Below are positions 1 through 5,076 of a stretch of DNA of 5,076 nt, piece after piece; within the stretch, counting starts at the first letter, position 1, and each line of letters begins with the position of its first letter. The DNA lies in assembly GCA_027483425.1 (NCBI GenBank), contig JAIXUR010000470.1:1-5076 (forward strand). Direction: 5' to 3'. The notes under the pieces are model-generated. The model was not told the origin of the DNA, made no database searches, and worked only from the letters and a program-made list of their open reading frames with translations. The position numbers and the translations under genes are program-made. The stretch comes from Cyanobacteriota bacterium. Its GTDB lineage: Bacteria > Cyanobacteriota > Cyanobacteriia > Phormidesmidales > Phormidesmidaceae.

Positions 1-1960
1 CCGCCATTGTCCATAACGAAACTTGACCGGTGTCACCAGCCGTCGCAGTGGCGACATAGCGACCATCTGGGCTAATCGCTAGTCTAGTCGCAAAGGCTGG
101 GTGGTTAGAACTGGAGAGGGGGAGCTGAAACTCACTCAGTTTTTGCCCACTTCGGCCCCAGAACTGGACTTGGTGGTTGGCACCCATGACAGCAATGCTT
201 TCCCCATTGGGTAAGAAGGCCAAACTATTGGTGGATGTAGTGTTGATGGAGCAGCCAATTATCCTAGACGAGGCCCACTGCCAGATCTTCACAATGCCGT
301 CCGCCCCGGCTGTTAGTAGGGTTTGAGCGGTTGGATCGGCGGCTAAGCCCAGCATAGGGCCATTGTGGCCGGTTAACGTGAGCCGATGTTGACCGTTGAT
401 GTACCAAACTCGGGCGGTTTGGTCACTCGATGCCGAGACCAATACCTGCTGCTCCTGGCTAAGCAGGAGGCCCCTAATTTCATCGCCATGGCCGACAAAA
501 TCGCGCAGATAAGTACCATCCTCCCTCCAGAGCTTGATTAGACCGGTAGTGTCGCCTGTAGCAAGTAATTGTCGAGTCGAATCAAAGCAGAGGGTGTTGA
601 TAGATTGTTTATGGCCTGATAAGACCTGCTGCAGAACGCCCTCTAAATCCCAACGCTGAATGCGGCCATCACCTCCGCCTGCGGTAATGCTGCTGCCATC
701 GGGGCTCCAGGCCAGACATTCTAGTCGTGTTCCAGCATTAGCCAGCTCCTTGACAAATTGTCCAGTGCGATCCCATAGCAAAACGCTTTGGTCGCGCCCG
801 ACGGAGGCAATCCAGTCACCTTGGGGATGAAACTGGGCCTGGTTAACGCGATCGCGATGCCCCTCTAAAACCCCCAGCAACTCGCCTGCTGCTGACCACA
901 GCCGAAGGGTGCCATCCCAACTGGCCGAAACCAAGCGATCGCCATTGGGGCTAAAGGCTACGCTGCGCACCATGTCTTCGTGGCCGATCAAAGTAGCAAG
1001 GCATTCCCCGTTGCGCCTCCACAGTTTGACGGTTCTGTCTCGACCCGCGGTGGCAATCAGTTGCCCATCGGGGCTGAGGGCTACACTGCGAACGGTGCCG
1101 ATGTGCCCCTCTAGGCGGTTGCGCTCTCTAACCCAGTAGAGAGCCTGCAGCAGAACAGTAATCACCTGGGTTTTGAGAGTCAAGTCCTGGCTGGGCCAGT
1201 CGTTTTGTTGCAGGCGGCTACCGGCTTGCAGGGCCTCTATCAAGGCATCCAGGGGGCGGTTGAGGGCAAAGTAAGCTTCAGAAGATTTGCAAAAGGCATT
1301 GATTTCACTATGCTCGGCACTAATGCGGCGCTGCTCAGCCGTTTTGTAAAGACTCTGCCAGCGTTCTAGCTCCTGCTGTCGCTCTTGGCGGCTAGCGAGA
1401 ATGTATTCCTGTTGGATCGGGTTGGGGGCCGGGGTTTTGCCGGTACTATTGGCCAGCCAGATTTCGGCTTCATCGAGATCGGCCCCCCGCAACCAGCCAT
1501 CGCTGCGATCGCGACTCACACATTCCTGGGCTTGCTGGGCCAGTTTAGCGAACATGCGATCGTAATCTAGATCGGCACTAATCGCCCCCTCTAGCTTGTC
1601 TAGGGCCGTCACAAAATCGTCTTCCCCGCAAAATGAGATCACCTGCAATTTGCCAATTTCGGGGCGCAGCTCGCGGCTACTCACCTCTCGACAAACCACC
1701 GGAATCAGCTTTTTCTGGTGTTCGAGGGCCTGGTCAATTTCCCAATTGCAGTATTCCGAGGCGATCGCATCTGGGCTGACAATGTACACAAACCGAGTAG
1801 CCTGGCGAATGCCGCTGGCAATTTCTTCGCGCCAGGGCAAGCTAGAGCGAATACCCTCCCAGTCAACCCAGAGATGATGGCCGTGCTGTTGCAGGGCGTG
1901 GCACAGTGCCCGCACGAAGGCTTTATCACGACGAGAGTAGGAAATAAAAACGTCGGACAT
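1..1960 (-). CDS. TIR domain-WD40 repeat protein, C-terminus cut by window edge
   Basis: I translated this frame codon by codon from the ATG at 1960-1958 and found 653 codons without a stop, so the gene runs off the left edge. Residues 1-127 are a TIR domain of the bacterial TIR_2 type: it opens with DVFISYSRRDKAF (box 1), has WVDWEGI at 32-37, then IVSPDAIASEYCNWEI at 60-75. Glu74 sits where the catalytic glutamate of NAD-cleaving TIRs such as SARM1 lies. Residues 128-282 are a mostly helical, Q/E-rich linker containing EAEIWLAS, IQQEYILAS and ALIEALQAG. From residue 283 there are at least nine WD40 repeats. No Walker A or other ATPase motif is visible. Known family role: TIR domains act as NADases or signalling adaptors, and WD40 propellers bind ligands or proteins. 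A cytoplasmic sensor-effector in immunity or stress is inference. No signal peptide or membrane segment is seen. The start follows cimA by 75 bases and has no clear Shine-Dalgarno site, but box 1 immediately after the ATG supports it. Confidence 0.9.
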   Translation of the reverse strand, partial: MSDVFISYSRRDKAFVRALCHALQQHGHHLWVDWEGIRSSLPWREEIASGIRQATRFVYIVSPDAIASEYCNWEIDQALEHQKKLIPVVCREVSSRELRPEIGKLQVISFCGEDDFVTALDKLEGAISADLDYDRMFAKLAQQAQECVSRDRSDGWLRGADLDEAEIWLANSTGKTPAPNPIQQEYILASRQERQQELERWQSLYKTAEQRRISAEHSEINAFCKSSEAYFALNRPLDALIEALQAGSRLQQNDWPSQDLTLKTQVITVLLQALYWVRERNRLEGHIGTVRSVALSPDGQLIATAGRDRTVKLWRRNGECLATLIGHEDMVRSVAFSPNGDRLVSASWDGTLRLWSAAGELLGVLEGHRDRVNQAQFHPQGDWIASVGRDQSVLLWDRTGQFVKELANAGTRLECLAWSPDGSSITAGGGDGRIQRWDLEGVLQQVLSGHKQSINTLCFDSTRQLLATGDTTGLIKLWREDGTYLRDFVGHGDEIRGLLLSQEQQVLVSASSDQTARVWYINGQHRLTLTGHNGPMLGLAADPTAQTLLTAGADGIVKIWQWASSRIIGCSINTTSTNSLAFLPNGESIAVMGANHQVQFWGRSGQKLSEFQLPLSSSNHPAFATRLAISPDGRYVATATAGDTGQVSLWTMA
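2..1114 (-). repeat. WD40 repeat array inside the TIR protein (at least nine units)
   Basis: The encoded protein repeats a unit of about 41 residues with the pattern GH-(x)-V-S-hydrophobic-SPDG-(x)-TA-D-(x)-KLW. The first unit begins at residue 283 (LEGHIGTVRSVALSPDG) and the last complete one ends at the window edge with QVSLW. Units 1 to 3 and 5 to 7 keep the GH and the closing W. Unit 4 lacks the GH, and units 8 and 9 also lack it but keep FLPNG or ISPDG and a closing W. Seven or more such units normally close a beta propeller; nine suggests one complete propeller plus the start of a second, or divergent units, depending on what follows beyond the edge. The repeats are visible in the protein, not as long identical DNA. 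Confidence 0.88.
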
Positions 1961-2035
1961 GGTGGGGACTACAGAGGCAGTGTCGGTTATCTTCCCATGA
2001 TGACCCAGGGATTCCGGATGATGTCTTTAGGATGG
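1961..2035 (-). other. 75-base spacer between cimA and the TIR-WD40 gene
   Basis: Both flanking genes read leftwards, so the TIR gene could be read through from cimA. No GC-rich stem followed by a T-run is visible, so I see no intrinsic terminator here. On the minus strand I see no convincing -35/-10 pair and no strong Shine-Dalgarno sequence before the TIR start. Whether the TIR gene has its own promoter cannot be settled from the sequence. Confidence 0.4.
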
Positions 2036-3676
2036 TCAAAGCCCTGCCCTAGGGGGCAACGCGCACTGGGGCCGCTCTGTCTGAATCATCAGCCCGTACT
2101 CGAGCCCCTCGGTCACCGCCTGGTACGACGCCTCGATGATGTTAGTAGAAACCCCCAGGGTCGTCCAGCGCTGGGCACCGTCGCCCGACTCCACCAGCAC
2201 CCGAGTTTTGGCGGCGGTGCCTGCGCCGCTGTCGATAATTCGCACCTTGTAGTCGGACAGGTGAAAGTGGGCGATCGCCGGGTAGAAATTCAGCAACGCC
2301 TTCCGCAGCGCGGCATCCAAGGCGGCCACGGGCCCATTACCCTCGGCGGCGGCGAGAATGTCTTCCCCCTCCACCGCGACTTTGATCGTAGCCAGGGACT
2401 GGCTGCTGTGGTCGCTACCATTGCCCTGGTGCTGGCAGTTGATGTGAAAGCCCTTGAGGTCGAAGAAGCGGGGGCGATCGCCCAGGGCTTCCCGCATCAG
2501 CAGCTCAAAGCTGGCCTCAGCGGCCTCAAACTGGTAGCCCTCATGCTCCAGGGTTTTGAGGCGGTTTAGCAGTTGGCGGGAGGCCGGGTCGTGGCGCTCC
2601 AGGCGTAGGCCAAAGCTGCGGGCCTTCACCAGCACATTGCTTAGCCCCGCCTGGTCAGACACCACAATACGGCGGCTGTTGCCGACCGCAGCCGGGTCGA
2701 TGTGCTCGTAGGTTTTCGGCTCTCGCTCCACTGCACTGACATGGATGCCGCCCTTGTGGGCAAAGGCCGAGCGGCCCACGTAGGGGGCGTGGTCATCGGG
2801 GGCCAGGTTGACCACCTCGCTGATAAAGCGGCTGGTTTCGGCCAGGGTTTCCAGCCGGGCCGGGGCAATGCAGGGGTAGCCCAGCTTCAGTTGCAGGTTG
2901 GGAATCAGGGTACAGAGGTTGGCGTTGCCACAGCGCTCGCCATAGCCGTTGATGGTGCCCTGCACCATCGTGGCCCCCGCCGCCACCGCCGCCATGGCAT
3001 TGGCCACCGCCGTGCCGCTGTCGTTGTGGGTATGAATGCCCAACTGGGGCCGGGGCTCGGGGAAAGTCTGAAGCCAAGTGTGCACGATGGTCACCACCGC
3101 ACTGACCTCCTGGGGCAGGGTGCCGCCATTAGTGTCGCAGAGTACCAGCCACTCGGCCCCCGCCGTGACCGCGATCGCCAGGGTTTGCAGCGCGTAGTCA
3201 GGGTTGGCCCGATAGCCGTCAAACCAGTGCTCGGCATCGTAGATCACCCGGCGGCCCTGGCTACAAAAGTAGCGAATGGTGTCGTCGATCATGGCCAGGT
3301 TTTCAGCCAGGGTGGTCTGCAAGCCGGTGGTCACGTGCAAGTCCCAGGATTTGCCAAACAGGGTAATCCACTCGGTGCCCGCCGAGAGCACCGGCTGCAG
3401 CATGGTGTCCTCCGCCGCGACTTGACCGGGGCGGCGGGTCGAGCAAAAGGCCGTCACCTGGGCCTGCACCAGAGGCGTTTCCTTGAGCTGCCAGAAAAAC
3501 TGCACGTCCTTAGGATTGGCCCCCGGCCAGCCCCCCTCAATGAAGGGCACCCCCAGGGCATCGAGCCGACGGGCAATGCGGAGCTTATCCTCGATCGACA
3601 GCGCTAGGCCCTCCCGCTGGGCGCCATCCCGGAGGGTGGTGTCGTAGATATAAATGGTGTCGCGCTGCTGAGCCAT
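2036..3676 (-). CDS. cimA: (R)-citramalate synthase
   Basis: The 546-residue product belongs to the LeuA/CimA family (DRE-TIM metallolyase superfamily). It condenses pyruvate with acetyl-CoA to give citramalate, the first step of the threonine-independent route to 2-oxobutanoate and isoleucine. Seen in the sequence: DTTLRDGAQREG at residues 12-23, with Asp17 as an expected metal ligand; FIEGGWPGANPKD at 45-57; metal-binding HTHND at 215-219; and GYGERCGNANL at 244-254. The TIM barrel covers roughly residues 8-275, a linker with HKGGIHVSA follows, and the C-terminal regulatory (LeuA dimer) domain covers about 395-535. FIEGGWPGANPKD and the length fit citramalate synthase better than isopropylmalate synthase or homocitrate synthase. 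The start ATG gives a short lead-in to YDTTLRDG, as expected. No good Shine-Dalgarno site precedes it, which is common in cyanobacteria. The C-terminal domain suggests feedback control by isoleucine, as in the family; this is not shown by the sequence alone. The gene ends with TGA and has strongly GC-rich third positions. Confidence 0.93.
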   Translation of the reverse strand: MAQQRDTIYIYDTTLRDGAQREGLALSIEDKLRIARRLDALGVPFIEGGWPGANPKDVQFFWQLKETPLVQAQVTAFCSTRRPGQVAAEDTMLQPVLSAGTEWITLFGKSWDLHVTTGLQTTLAENLAMIDDTIRYFCSQGRRVIYDAEHWFDGYRANPDYALQTLAIAVTAGAEWLVLCDTNGGTLPQEVSAVVTIVHTWLQTFPEPRPQLGIHTHNDSGTAVANAMAAVAAGATMVQGTINGYGERCGNANLCTLIPNLQLKLGYPCIAPARLETLAETSRFISEVVNLAPDDHAPYVGRSAFAHKGGIHVSAVEREPKTYEHIDPAAVGNSRRIVVSDQAGLSNVLVKARSFGLRLERHDPASRQLLNRLKTLEHEGYQFEAAEASFELLMREALGDRPRFFDLKGFHINCQHQGNGSDHSSQSLATIKVAVEGEDILAAAEGNGPVAALDAALRKALLNFYPAIAHFHLSDYKVRIIDSGAGTAAKTRVLVESGDGAQRWTTLGVSTNIIEASYQAVTEGLEYGLMIQTERPQCALPPRAGL

Positions 3677-3794
3677 GGCCGATGATGACGTAAACTACCC
3701 AAATATAGAGTAAGCCCTGGGGCCAGACTGCTCCAGGCTCCTAGGTCGATTGCGTTATAAAACGTACCTATTTTTTGCCCCAGAAGGAAACTCC
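3677..3794. promoter_or_regulatory. divergent promoter region between cimA and the ferredoxin gene
   Basis: The two genes are transcribed away from each other across 118 bases, so both promoters should lie here. For cimA (minus strand) the best -10 candidate is TATATT, the complement of 3702-3707, about 25 bases before the ATG. For the ferredoxin (plus strand) the best candidate is TATAAA at 3756-3761, with the start codon 33 bases on. Neither has a convincing -35 box at the usual distance, so both may need an activator or may be misread. I see no clear operator palindrome or riboswitch-like fold. Confidence 0.45.
3782..3788 (+). promoter_or_regulatory. ribosome binding site of the ferredoxin gene
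   Basis: AGAAGGA lies six bases before the ATG at 3795. It decides the start: an in-frame TTG at 3750 would add 15 residues with no similarity to a ferredoxin fold and no Shine-Dalgarno site, and would start upstream of the likely -10 box. Confidence 0.7.
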
Positions 3795-4121
3795 ATGCCA
3801 ACGGTATCTGCCCAGGGAAAGTCGATTCAGTGCGAAGTCGGGGCTAACCTGCGCCAGGTGCTGCGCGCCAACGGCATCGATCTCTACAATGGCCAAGCCC
3901 AGCTGATTAACTGCCGGGGTCTGGGCACCTGTGGCACCTGTGCGGTGCAGATCGTCGGTGCCGTCTCTGAGGCCAACTGGAAAGACCGCACCCGCCGTTC
4001 GCTGCCACCCCACAGCCCCGACCGCGACCTCCGCCTAGCCTGCCAAACCGAGGTGCTGGGCGACATTACCATCATCAAATACGACGGCTTCTGGGGTCAG
4101 GGACTGCAGCGCACCTGGTAG
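3795..4121 (+). CDS. small [2Fe-2S] ferredoxin-like protein with CX5CX2C motif
   Basis: The 108-residue product has the beta-grasp ferredoxin pattern: an N-terminal strand pair (PTVSAQGKSIQCEVG), a helix (NLRQVLRANGI), the cluster loop NCRGLGTCGTCAV, and a late cysteine in RLACQTEV. The four expected cluster ligands are Cys40, Cys46, Cys49 and Cys83, giving C-x5-C-x2-C-x33-C. Plant-type photosynthetic ferredoxins have C-x4-C-x2-C-x29 or so; the x5 spacing is that of the adrenodoxin-like group. An extra Cys13 lies outside the motif. Residues 58-78 form a basic, polar insert (KDRTRRSLPPHSPDRD), and the end is aromatic (YDGFWGQGLQRTW). It is soluble, with no signal peptide, and should carry single electrons in the cytoplasm. 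Its redox partner is unknown, and it is divergent from cimA, so no functional link is implied. The start is ATG after AGAAGGA; the stop is TAG. Confidence 0.87.
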   Translation: MPTVSAQGKSIQCEVGANLRQVLRANGIDLYNGQAQLINCRGLGTCGTCAVQIVGAVSEANWKDRTRRSLPPHSPDRDLRLACQTEVLGDITIIKYDGFWGQGLQRTW

Positions 4122-4148
4122 GTGAGGAGATTTCTGGGAGATGAAGAT

Positions 4149-4188
4149 GCCCCCATGTAGGGGCGCAGGGCCTGCGCCCTGACCAGGG
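4149..4188. repeat. nested GC-rich palindrome cluster after the ferredoxin gene
   Basis: GGGCGCAGG at 4161-4169 and CCTGCGCCC at 4171-4179 are perfect inverted repeats around a single base; in practice this folds as a seven-pair stem with a five-base loop. A second, overlapping stem pairs GCCCC (4149-4153) with GGGGC (4160-4164), and a small third pairs CCCT (4177-4180) with AGGG (4185-4188). The first two cannot both form fully. TAGGGGCGCAGG and its complement are of the kind often seen as dispersed repeats in cyanobacterial genomes; I recall this rather than having searched it. It may also stop ferredoxin transcription, being 28 bases past the stop codon. Confidence 0.6.
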
Positions 4189-4252
4189 ATCAAAATTCTT
4201 CGGTATTTTTGTGGCCAGAATTGTCCTTAAAGCTCAGAAATATCTTCCCAAC

Positions 4253-4286
4253 GGATGGGCCGTACCCCATCGGGCGTGGCCCATCC
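4253..4286. repeat. 9-bp perfect inverted repeat with 16-base loop
   Basis: GGATGGGCC at 4253-4261 is exactly complementary to GGCCCATCC at 4278-4286. The next two inner positions can form G-U pairs on the transcript. No T-run follows on either strand. It may be a member of a dispersed palindromic repeat family or a protein-binding site; only the pairing is directly seen. Confidence 0.6.
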
Positions 4287-4321
4287 AACGCCCTCACCCT
4301 AGAGCACCGGTACAGTAGGGC

Positions 4322-4391
4322 CAAAAACCCGGTTTCTTCGTCGCTGCGCTAACGATATGACTTACATTCTGGCCAAGAAACCGGGTTTCTG
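4322..4391. repeat. 14-bp perfect inverted repeat element of the AAACCCGGTTTCTT type
   Basis: AAACCCGGTTTCTT at 4325-4338 is the exact reverse complement of 4375-4388, with a 36-base spacer. After one mismatch the pairing continues for two more bases on the outer side (4322-4323 with 4390-4391). Each arm is itself nearly palindromic (AAACC, one base, GGTTT). The right arm ends 14 bases beyond the stop codon of the minus-strand gene, so the structure may act as its terminator. I know AAGAAACCGGGTTTCT-like sequences as abundant dispersed repeats in several cyanobacteria; their function is not established to my knowledge. No transposase or flanking target duplication is seen. Confidence 0.72.
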
Positions 4392-4401
4392 TACCGACGT
4401 T

Positions 4402-5076
4402 CTAGGCCTCCATGCGAAGGGCATCCAACATCTCGGTCTTGGTACCCTCCACACTGCCGCCCTGAATGCTGACCCGATAGCGCATGGGGGACAGATAACT
4501 CTGAATTTTGTACGTCCGGCACTGGAGATGGAGCTGACTCAAGGCCACGTGGCGATCGCTGTCCAGGCTATCCAGATAGCCCCTAAAGCCCAGAAACGCT
4601 AGCCGGTAGAGCAACTGCTGGCTAAATTGACCCTCAAAGTAGCCACCATGGACATCCCGTTTGCCGCTGGCGTAGTCGAGGGTGAGCCCCAAATAATCCC
4701 ACGGTTTGAGGGCCGAACGGCCCAGGGCGCGGGTCAAAAGGCCGGTGGGCTGGGCCGAGCAGGTCTCTGTTTGGGGGTCGTACTTAAGATCGGTGTAGTC
4801 AGTGCAGTCAAAGTAGGTAAAAAAGTCGGCCACCGTGGCGCGGTTGCTGTCTCCCTTCGACTGATCTTGAAACAGCTGAGCCAGCGTCACGACCCCTCGG
4901 GCCTGAAACCGCTCGTAGGTGAGAAACAGATTATCCATGACGTTGGTTTTACACTGGGCGATCGCCTCTCCCAAGGGTAGATCCGGCGAAAAATCTTGGT
5001 CTAGGGCGGTCAGGTTCACCAGGCCATAGTCACCGTCATGGCCCAGCTTGTTTTGCAGCGCCACATTCCCCAACCG
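4402..5076 (-). CDS. unrecognised protein, C-terminal part only
   Basis: An open frame of 224 residues ending in TAG reaches the right edge with no stop, so the true start is probably outside the window. A TTG at 5073 could be read as a start but has only three bases upstream here and no support. I do not recognise the family. What can be seen: a segment with NKLGHDGDYGLVNLTALDQD and a helix LGEAIAQCKTNVMDNLF near the N-terminal side; an acidic, aromatic stretch (ADFFTYFDCTDYTDLKYD) followed by TETC; then LALGRS-like basic/helical residues, a Gly/Asp/Tyr-rich region (ASGKRDVHGGYFEGQF), and a C-terminal part ending SPMRYRVSIQGGSVEGT. No membrane segment, lipobox or repeat is seen. Four Cys are scattered, with two in the DCTDY and TETC stretches 14 residues apart. 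Codon use and two HIP1 octamers fit a resident gene. It converges on the ferredoxin gene. Confidence 0.75.
   Translation of the reverse strand, partial: RLGNVALQNKLGHDGDYGLVNLTALDQDFSPDLPLGEAIAQCKTNVMDNLFLTYERFQARGVVTLAQLFQDQSKGDSNRATVADFFTYFDCTDYTDLKYDPQTETCSAQPTGLLTRALGRSALKPWDYLGLTLDYASGKRDVHGGYFEGQFSQQLLYRLAFLGFRGYLDSLDSDRHVALSQLHLQCRTYKIQSYLSPMRYRVSIQGGSVEGTKTEMLDALRMEA

Larger units (their letters stand above)
4122..4401. other. convergent intergenic region rich in palindromes
   Basis: The ferredoxin gene enters from the left and the unrecognised minus-strand gene ends at the right, so this 280-base region holds two 3' ends. No convincing ORF, tRNA or promoter was found. It contains three distinct inverted-repeat elements, listed separately. 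At least one may terminate transcription for either gene, but no stem is followed by a clean T-run, so a classical intrinsic terminator is not supported. Confidence 0.6.
848..4965. repeat. HIP1 octamers GCGATCGC, nine scattered copies
   Basis: Perfect copies start at 848, 935, 1505, 1761, 2271, 2474, 3171, 4552 and 4958. All nine lie inside coding sequence: four in the TIR-WD40 gene, three in cimA and two in the unrecognised gene, with none in the ferredoxin gene or in any spacer. Such density of this octamer is a known hallmark of many cyanobacterial chromosomes and is the main basis for the taxonomic call. Confidence 0.9.

Noticed and set aside
909..1877. Short plus-strand frames inside the TIR-WD40 gene
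   Set aside because: They overlap a continuous 653-codon frame with clear TIR and WD40 motifs on the minus strand, so they are shadows.
1718..2569. 283-codon plus-strand open frame
   Set aside because: It runs antisense across the start of the TIR gene, the spacer and the end of cimA. Two real minus-strand genes explain the region, and the product has no recognisable features.
2702..3607. 301-codon open frame on the plus strand opposite cimA
   Set aside because: It is in exact antisense codon register with cimA, where GC-rich third positions suppress stops; its product is low-complexity Gly/His/Arg-rich with no domain.
2036..3676. 2-isopropylmalate synthase (leuA)
   Set aside because: The FIEGGWPGANPKD segment, the GYGERCGNANL motif and the overall layout fit the citramalate synthase family better.
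3750..3794. Upstream TTG start for the ferredoxin
   Set aside because: No Shine-Dalgarno site, overlap with the probable -10 box, and the ATG at 3795 has AGAAGGA six bases before it and begins at the fold boundary.
3795..4121. Photosynthetic plant-type ferredoxin (PetF)
   Set aside because: Cysteine spacing is CX5CX2CX33C, not CX4CX2C with about 29 to the last Cys, and the acidic surface pattern of PetF is missing.
4149..4188. Intrinsic terminator for the ferredoxin gene
   Set aside because: The stem is good but it is followed by GACCAGGGATC rather than a T-run, so it is reported as a repeat only.
5071..5073. TTG as the start of the rightmost minus-strand gene
   Set aside because: The frame stays open to the window edge, so this is more likely an internal leucine codon.
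1..5076. CRISPR array, tRNA, rRNA or transposase
   Set aside because: No regularly spaced identical repeats, no tRNA-like fold and no transposase or integrase motif were seen on either strand.

Overview
The window looks like chromosomal DNA of a cyanobacterium, probably a filamentous one. The evidence is nine copies of the octamer GCGATCGC (the cyanobacterial HIP1 palindrome) in about 5 kb, a citramalate synthase of the cyanobacterial kind, a TIR protein with a WD40 array, and palindromic intergenic repeats, one of which carries AAACCCGGTTTCTT, a sequence I associate with cyanobacterial dispersed repeats. The genus cannot be fixed from this window.

Layout from left to right. Positions 1-1960 (minus) hold a long open frame with no stop: an N-terminal TIR domain, a helical linker and at least nine WD40 repeats. 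Its C-terminus lies beyond the left edge. Positions 2036-3676 (minus) are a complete citramalate synthase (cimA), 75 bases upstream of the TIR gene on the same strand. A 118-base divergent spacer (3677-3794) separates cimA from a small plus-strand [2Fe-2S] ferredoxin (3795-4121). Positions 4122-4401 form a convergent spacer with three separate palindromic elements. Positions 4402-5076 (minus) are the C-terminal part of a protein I do not recognise, whose start lies beyond the right edge.

The genes do not form an obvious single pathway. CimA is branched-chain amino-acid biosynthesis (pyruvate route to isoleucine). The ferredoxin is an electron carrier of unknown partner with a CX5CX2C cluster motif, unlike photosynthetic PetF. 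The TIR-WD40 protein is the best candidate for something under-described: it has a plausible catalytic glutamate and a sensor-type propeller array, and keeps the linker typical of STAND-WD40 proteins but lacks any ATPase module. It could be a stripped-down NAD-consuming immune or stress-signalling protein; that role is inference. The TIR gene is clearly less GC-rich than cimA next to it in hand-counted rows. No RNA gene, CRISPR array, transposase or integrase was seen.
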